A stretch of DNA of 64,000 nt from Physcocola sp002396385. Lineage in GTDB: Bacteria > Bacteroidota > Bacteroidia > Bacteroidales > Paludibacteraceae. The DNA lies in the NCBI GenBank assembly GCA_946535435.1, contig CAMNDM010000005.1, positions 62,001-126,000 on the forward strand, in the 5' to 3' direction. The translations under genes were made by a program, and so were the position numbers. This document shows positions 61,588 to 64,000 of this stretch, piece after piece; within the stretch, counting starts at the first letter, position 1, and the number at the start of each line of letters is the position of its first letter. Below the pieces are notes generated by a model. It did not search any database. It had not been told where the DNA came from and saw only the letters and a program-made list of their open reading frames with translations.

Positions 61588-64000
61588 ATGAAAAACATCT
61601 TAGGATTAGACTTAGGTACCAACAGCATTGGTTGGGCTATGATAGAAGGCAAGGTTGAAGAAGGGCAAAACAGCCTGATTCCCGTTCAAATTAAAGGTGC
61701 AGGCTCTAGGATTATTCCAATGACCCAAGACGTACTGACAGACTTTGCTAAAGGCAACTCAATATCACAAACAAGTATTCGCACGGGCTTTCGTGGCACT
61801 AGAAGACTTCGCGAGCGGCAACTACTAAGAAGGGACAGGCTGCACCGGGTTCTTGACCTCATGGGCTATCTGCCTGCGCACTATGCAGAACAACTAGACA
61901 GATACGGACACATTTTGGACGAGAAAGAGCCAAAATTGGCATGGTTTCAAGACGAAACCAAGGCTTGGTGCTTCCTTTTCCAAGACTCTTTCAATGAAAT
62001 GCTGGCCGACTTCGCTAAGAACCAACCCAATTTAGTGGCTGGCGGTAAAAAAGTACCCTACGATTGGACTATTTACTATCTGCGTAAAAAAGCACTGACT
62101 CAACCCATCTCAAACTTCGAGTTGGCATGGTTGCTCCTTCATTTCAACCAAAAACGTGGCTATTATCAGCTGAGGGGTGAAGATGACATGCCGGAAGAAA
62201 GCGAGAACAAGAAGGTTGAATATCTTGTTGCTGAAGTTCTACACGTTGAAGAAGATAAAAACGAAAGCAGAAAAAAGGACGAAATCTGGTATAACGTGCA
62301 TTTGGACAACGGTATGATCTACCACAGAAAAAGCAAGCAACCCCTTGACAGCTGGGTAGGGAAAAAGAAGGAATTTATCGTCACCACTACTATTCAAAAA
62401 GACGGCACCTCAAAGCCTTACTTTTCTGCACCAAAGGAAGACGATTGGGGCCTGATGAAAATTCGTACCGAGAAGAATATCGATGCATCGAAAAAAACGG
62501 TGGGTGCCTACATATACGACACGCTACTCGACAACCCTGACCAAAAAATCATTGGAAAATTGGTAAAAGTGGTTGAGCGCAAATACTACAAAGACGAGTT
62601 GAAACAAATTTTGGAAAAACAGCGTGAGTTCCATAAAGAGCTGCTCGACAAGAAACTATGTGAACAATGCTACGAGAATCTCTATTCCCACAATTCTGAT
62701 CACAGGAAGTCGATGTTAGCGCTTTCTGAGAAACGCGGTGAAGGGTACTTTACAACCCTGTTTATCGATGACATCCTTTTCTACCAACGACCGCTGAAAA
62801 GCAAAAAATCGCTGATTTCCGATTGTCAGTACGAATACCACACTTACAAGAAGGACGGTAAAGAGGTGAGAGCCTACCAAAAGTGTATTGCCAAATCGCA
62901 TCCGCTCTTTCAAGAGTTCCGTTTGTTGCAATTCTTGAAAAATCTGCGTATCATTAAACGTGAGGTATGGGAATATGGGACACCACAAGGCGAATTGTTT
63001 CCAAGAAACCAATACCTTACCGACATCGACGTCACCAACACCTTACTCAACACCGAGGAAAAATGGGAGCAACTTTACGACTATCTGAACCAGAAGAAAG
63101 AGATTAAAATGAAGGACCTGCTCTCGTGGCCAGTCTTGAAACTGGGTAAAAATCCGGAAAAGTTGTACCGCTGGAACTATGTTGAAGACAAAACATATCC
63201 TGGTAACGAAACTCATGCCCAAATCATCTCCTATTTGGCGAAAGCGGGTATTGCCCCTGATGCTCTAACCGAAGAAGATGAGTATTTCTTGTGGGAGATT
63301 CTCTACTCTGTAAACGCAAAAGACGAACTTGAAAAAGCGTTAGAATCTTTCGCTAAAAAGCATGGATTTGATGGGACCTTTGTGGATGTCTTCAAAAAAA
63401 GCCCTGCATTCCCAAGCGAATATGGTTCCTATTCGGCAAAGGCAATTAAAAAGTTACTTCCGCTCATGCGTTTCGGCAACAAATGGAACGAGGACAATAT
63501 CTGCACTTCAACTAAAGAAAGAATTGAAAAACTCATAACTGGCGAATTCGATGAAAAGCTGAGCGATAAAATACGTGAAAAGATTGGAAACGAACTTGGC
63601 AATTCGCACAAAGACATAAAAGACTTCAAGTTTATGCCTCTTTGGCTTGCCTGCTACATTGTTTATGGAAGACACTCGGAAGCCCAAGATGTAAACAAAT
63701 GGGAGTCGCCAGAAGACATCGATTTGTTCTTGAAGCAGTTCAAACAATACTCTCTCCGCAATCCTATTGTAGAACAAGTGGTTTTGGAAACATTGAGAAC
63801 TGTACGCGACATTTGGCGGTACTACGGCTCTATCGATGAAATCCACCTCGAGATGGGACGCGACCTCAAAAATCCGGCCGACAAACGCAAAGCCATGACC
63901 GAACGCAACATAAAGAACGAGCAAGACAATTACCGGATCAAGGCTTTGTTGACAGTCCTTGCCAACGAACTTAACTACGAGAACGCACGCGATTTCTCGC
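61588..64000 (+). CDS. cas9: CRISPR-associated endonuclease Cas9, N-terminal part (cut by window edge)
   Basis: Open from ATG 61588 to the window end (804 codons). RuvC-I is LGLDLGTNSIGWAM with catalytic Asp8. The arginine-rich bridge helix is TGFRGTRRLRERQLLRRDRL. A long recognition lobe follows, and RuvC-II IHLEMGRDLK has its Glu near residue 754. The HNH and RuvC-III parts lie beyond the window. The overall form, with the long spacing before RuvC-II, fits the large Bacteroidetes Cas9 proteins of subtype II-C (about 1400 residues). An LCEQCYENL Cys pair lies near residue 356. The reading frame shows no damage in the part present. Confidence 0.96.
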   Translation, partial: MKNILGLDLGTNSIGWAMIEGKVEEGQNSLIPVQIKGAGSRIIPMTQDVLTDFAKGNSISQTSIRTGFRGTRRLRERQLLRRDRLHRVLDLMGYLPAHYAEQLDRYGHILDEKEPKLAWFQDETKAWCFLFQDSFNEMLADFAKNQPNLVAGGKKVPYDWTIYYLRKKALTQPISNFELAWLLLHFNQKRGYYQLRGEDDMPEESENKKVEYLVAEVLHVEEDKNESRKKDEIWYNVHLDNGMIYHRKSKQPLDSWVGKKKEFIVTTTIQKDGTSKPYFSAPKEDDWGLMKIRTEKNIDASKKTVGAYIYDTLLDNPDQKIIGKLVKVVERKYYKDELKQILEKQREFHKELLDKKLCEQCYENLYSHNSDHRKSMLALSEKRGEGYFTTLFIDDILFYQRPLKSKKSLISDCQYEYHTYKKDGKEVRAYQKCIAKSHPLFQEFRLLQFLKNLRIIKREVWEYGTPQGELFPRNQYLTDIDVTNTLLNTEEKWEQLYDYLNQKKEIKMKDLLSWPVLKLGKNPEKLYRWNYVEDKTYPGNETHAQIISYLAKAGIAPDALTEEDEYFLWEILYSVNAKDELEKALESFAKKHGFDGTFVDVFKKSPAFPSEYGSYSAKAIKKLLPLMRFGNKWNEDNICTSTKERIEKLITGEFDEKLSDKIREKIGNELGNSHKDIKDFKFMPLWLACYIVYGRHSEAQDVNKWESPEDIDLFLKQFKQYSLRNPIVEQVVLETLRTVRDIWRYYGSIDEIHLEMGRDLKNPADKRKAMTERNIKNEQDNYRIKALLTVLANELNYENARDFS

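Noticed and set aside
61320..64000. A CRISPR array
   Set aside because: Only one repeat-like stretch (the tracrRNA anti-repeat) is present. No spaced direct repeats occur in the window, so the array must lie elsewhere.

Overview
The window is chromosomal DNA of a low-GC Bacteroidota bacterium, almost certainly order Bacteroidales. The evidence is promoters of the Bacteroidetes type (TTTG or TTG, about 20 bases, then TAnnTTTG), a Bacteroidetes-order ATP synthase operon that begins with beta and epsilon, DUF4293 and DUF4922 proteins, BspA-type leucine-rich-repeat proteins, and a subtype II-C-like Cas9 with a Bacteroidetes-style tracrRNA. Housekeeping genes are intact and tightly packed.

Layout. 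1-2.0 kb, minus strand: glycogen debranching enzyme (cut by the window edge) and a BadF-type sugar kinase. 2.1-9.7 kb: four tightly spaced plus-strand genes, namely an exported amidase/golvesin-like protein, a family 2 glycosyltransferase, a GalT/HIT-like DUF4922 protein and a TPR protein. 9.8-17 kb: rsmA, a CorA-type transporter, a bile-acid/sodium symporter homologue, an RlmI-like methyltransferase, a Ste24-like M48 protease, a HAD phosphatase and a nucleoid-associated protein. 17.1-24.5 kb: the complete F-type ATP synthase operon. 24.5-27 kb: a small accessory island with a dispersed GTCATTGCGAG-type repeat, two cassette-like genes bracketed by three copies of a 39-base repeat (the second gene a PD-(D/E)XK nuclease-like protein frameshifted in an A8 tract), and a decayed Fic gene. 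27-32 kb: conserved small genes, an orphan Vsr endonuclease, ndk and valS.

32-46.7 kb is the most unusual part. Eight BspA-like leucine-rich-repeat (LRR_5) genes occur here, and three more lie at 58-61 kb, making eleven in the window. They share an N-terminal module of about 60-70 residues placed before the repeats. Five have a signal peptide or lipobox and six have no visible export signal. One signal-less member ends in six copies of an EVNPSGGASF unit of about 27 residues and sits in what looks like one transcription unit with NfeD and an SPFH protein. Among them are ftsB-like, dedA and rluA-family genes, followed by pyrG, rpsP and an AlaX-like editing protein.

49.6-55.2 kb is the branched-chain amino-acid operon ilvD-ilvB-ilvN plus ilvC. 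It is preceded by a 19-residue leader peptide with six consecutive valine codons and an intrinsic terminator, which is a textbook attenuator not captured by long-ORF searches. 55-58 kb holds a membrane protein, a voltage-gated-type K+ channel with a C-terminal zinc ribbon, two tandem tRNA-Arg(ACG) genes and small exported proteins. 61.2-64 kb begins a type II CRISPR-Cas locus: a predicted tracrRNA on the minus strand with its own promoter and terminator, a perfect 9-base inverted repeat in the cas9 upstream region, and the first 804 codons of cas9. The CRISPR array, cas1 and cas2 must lie beyond the window.
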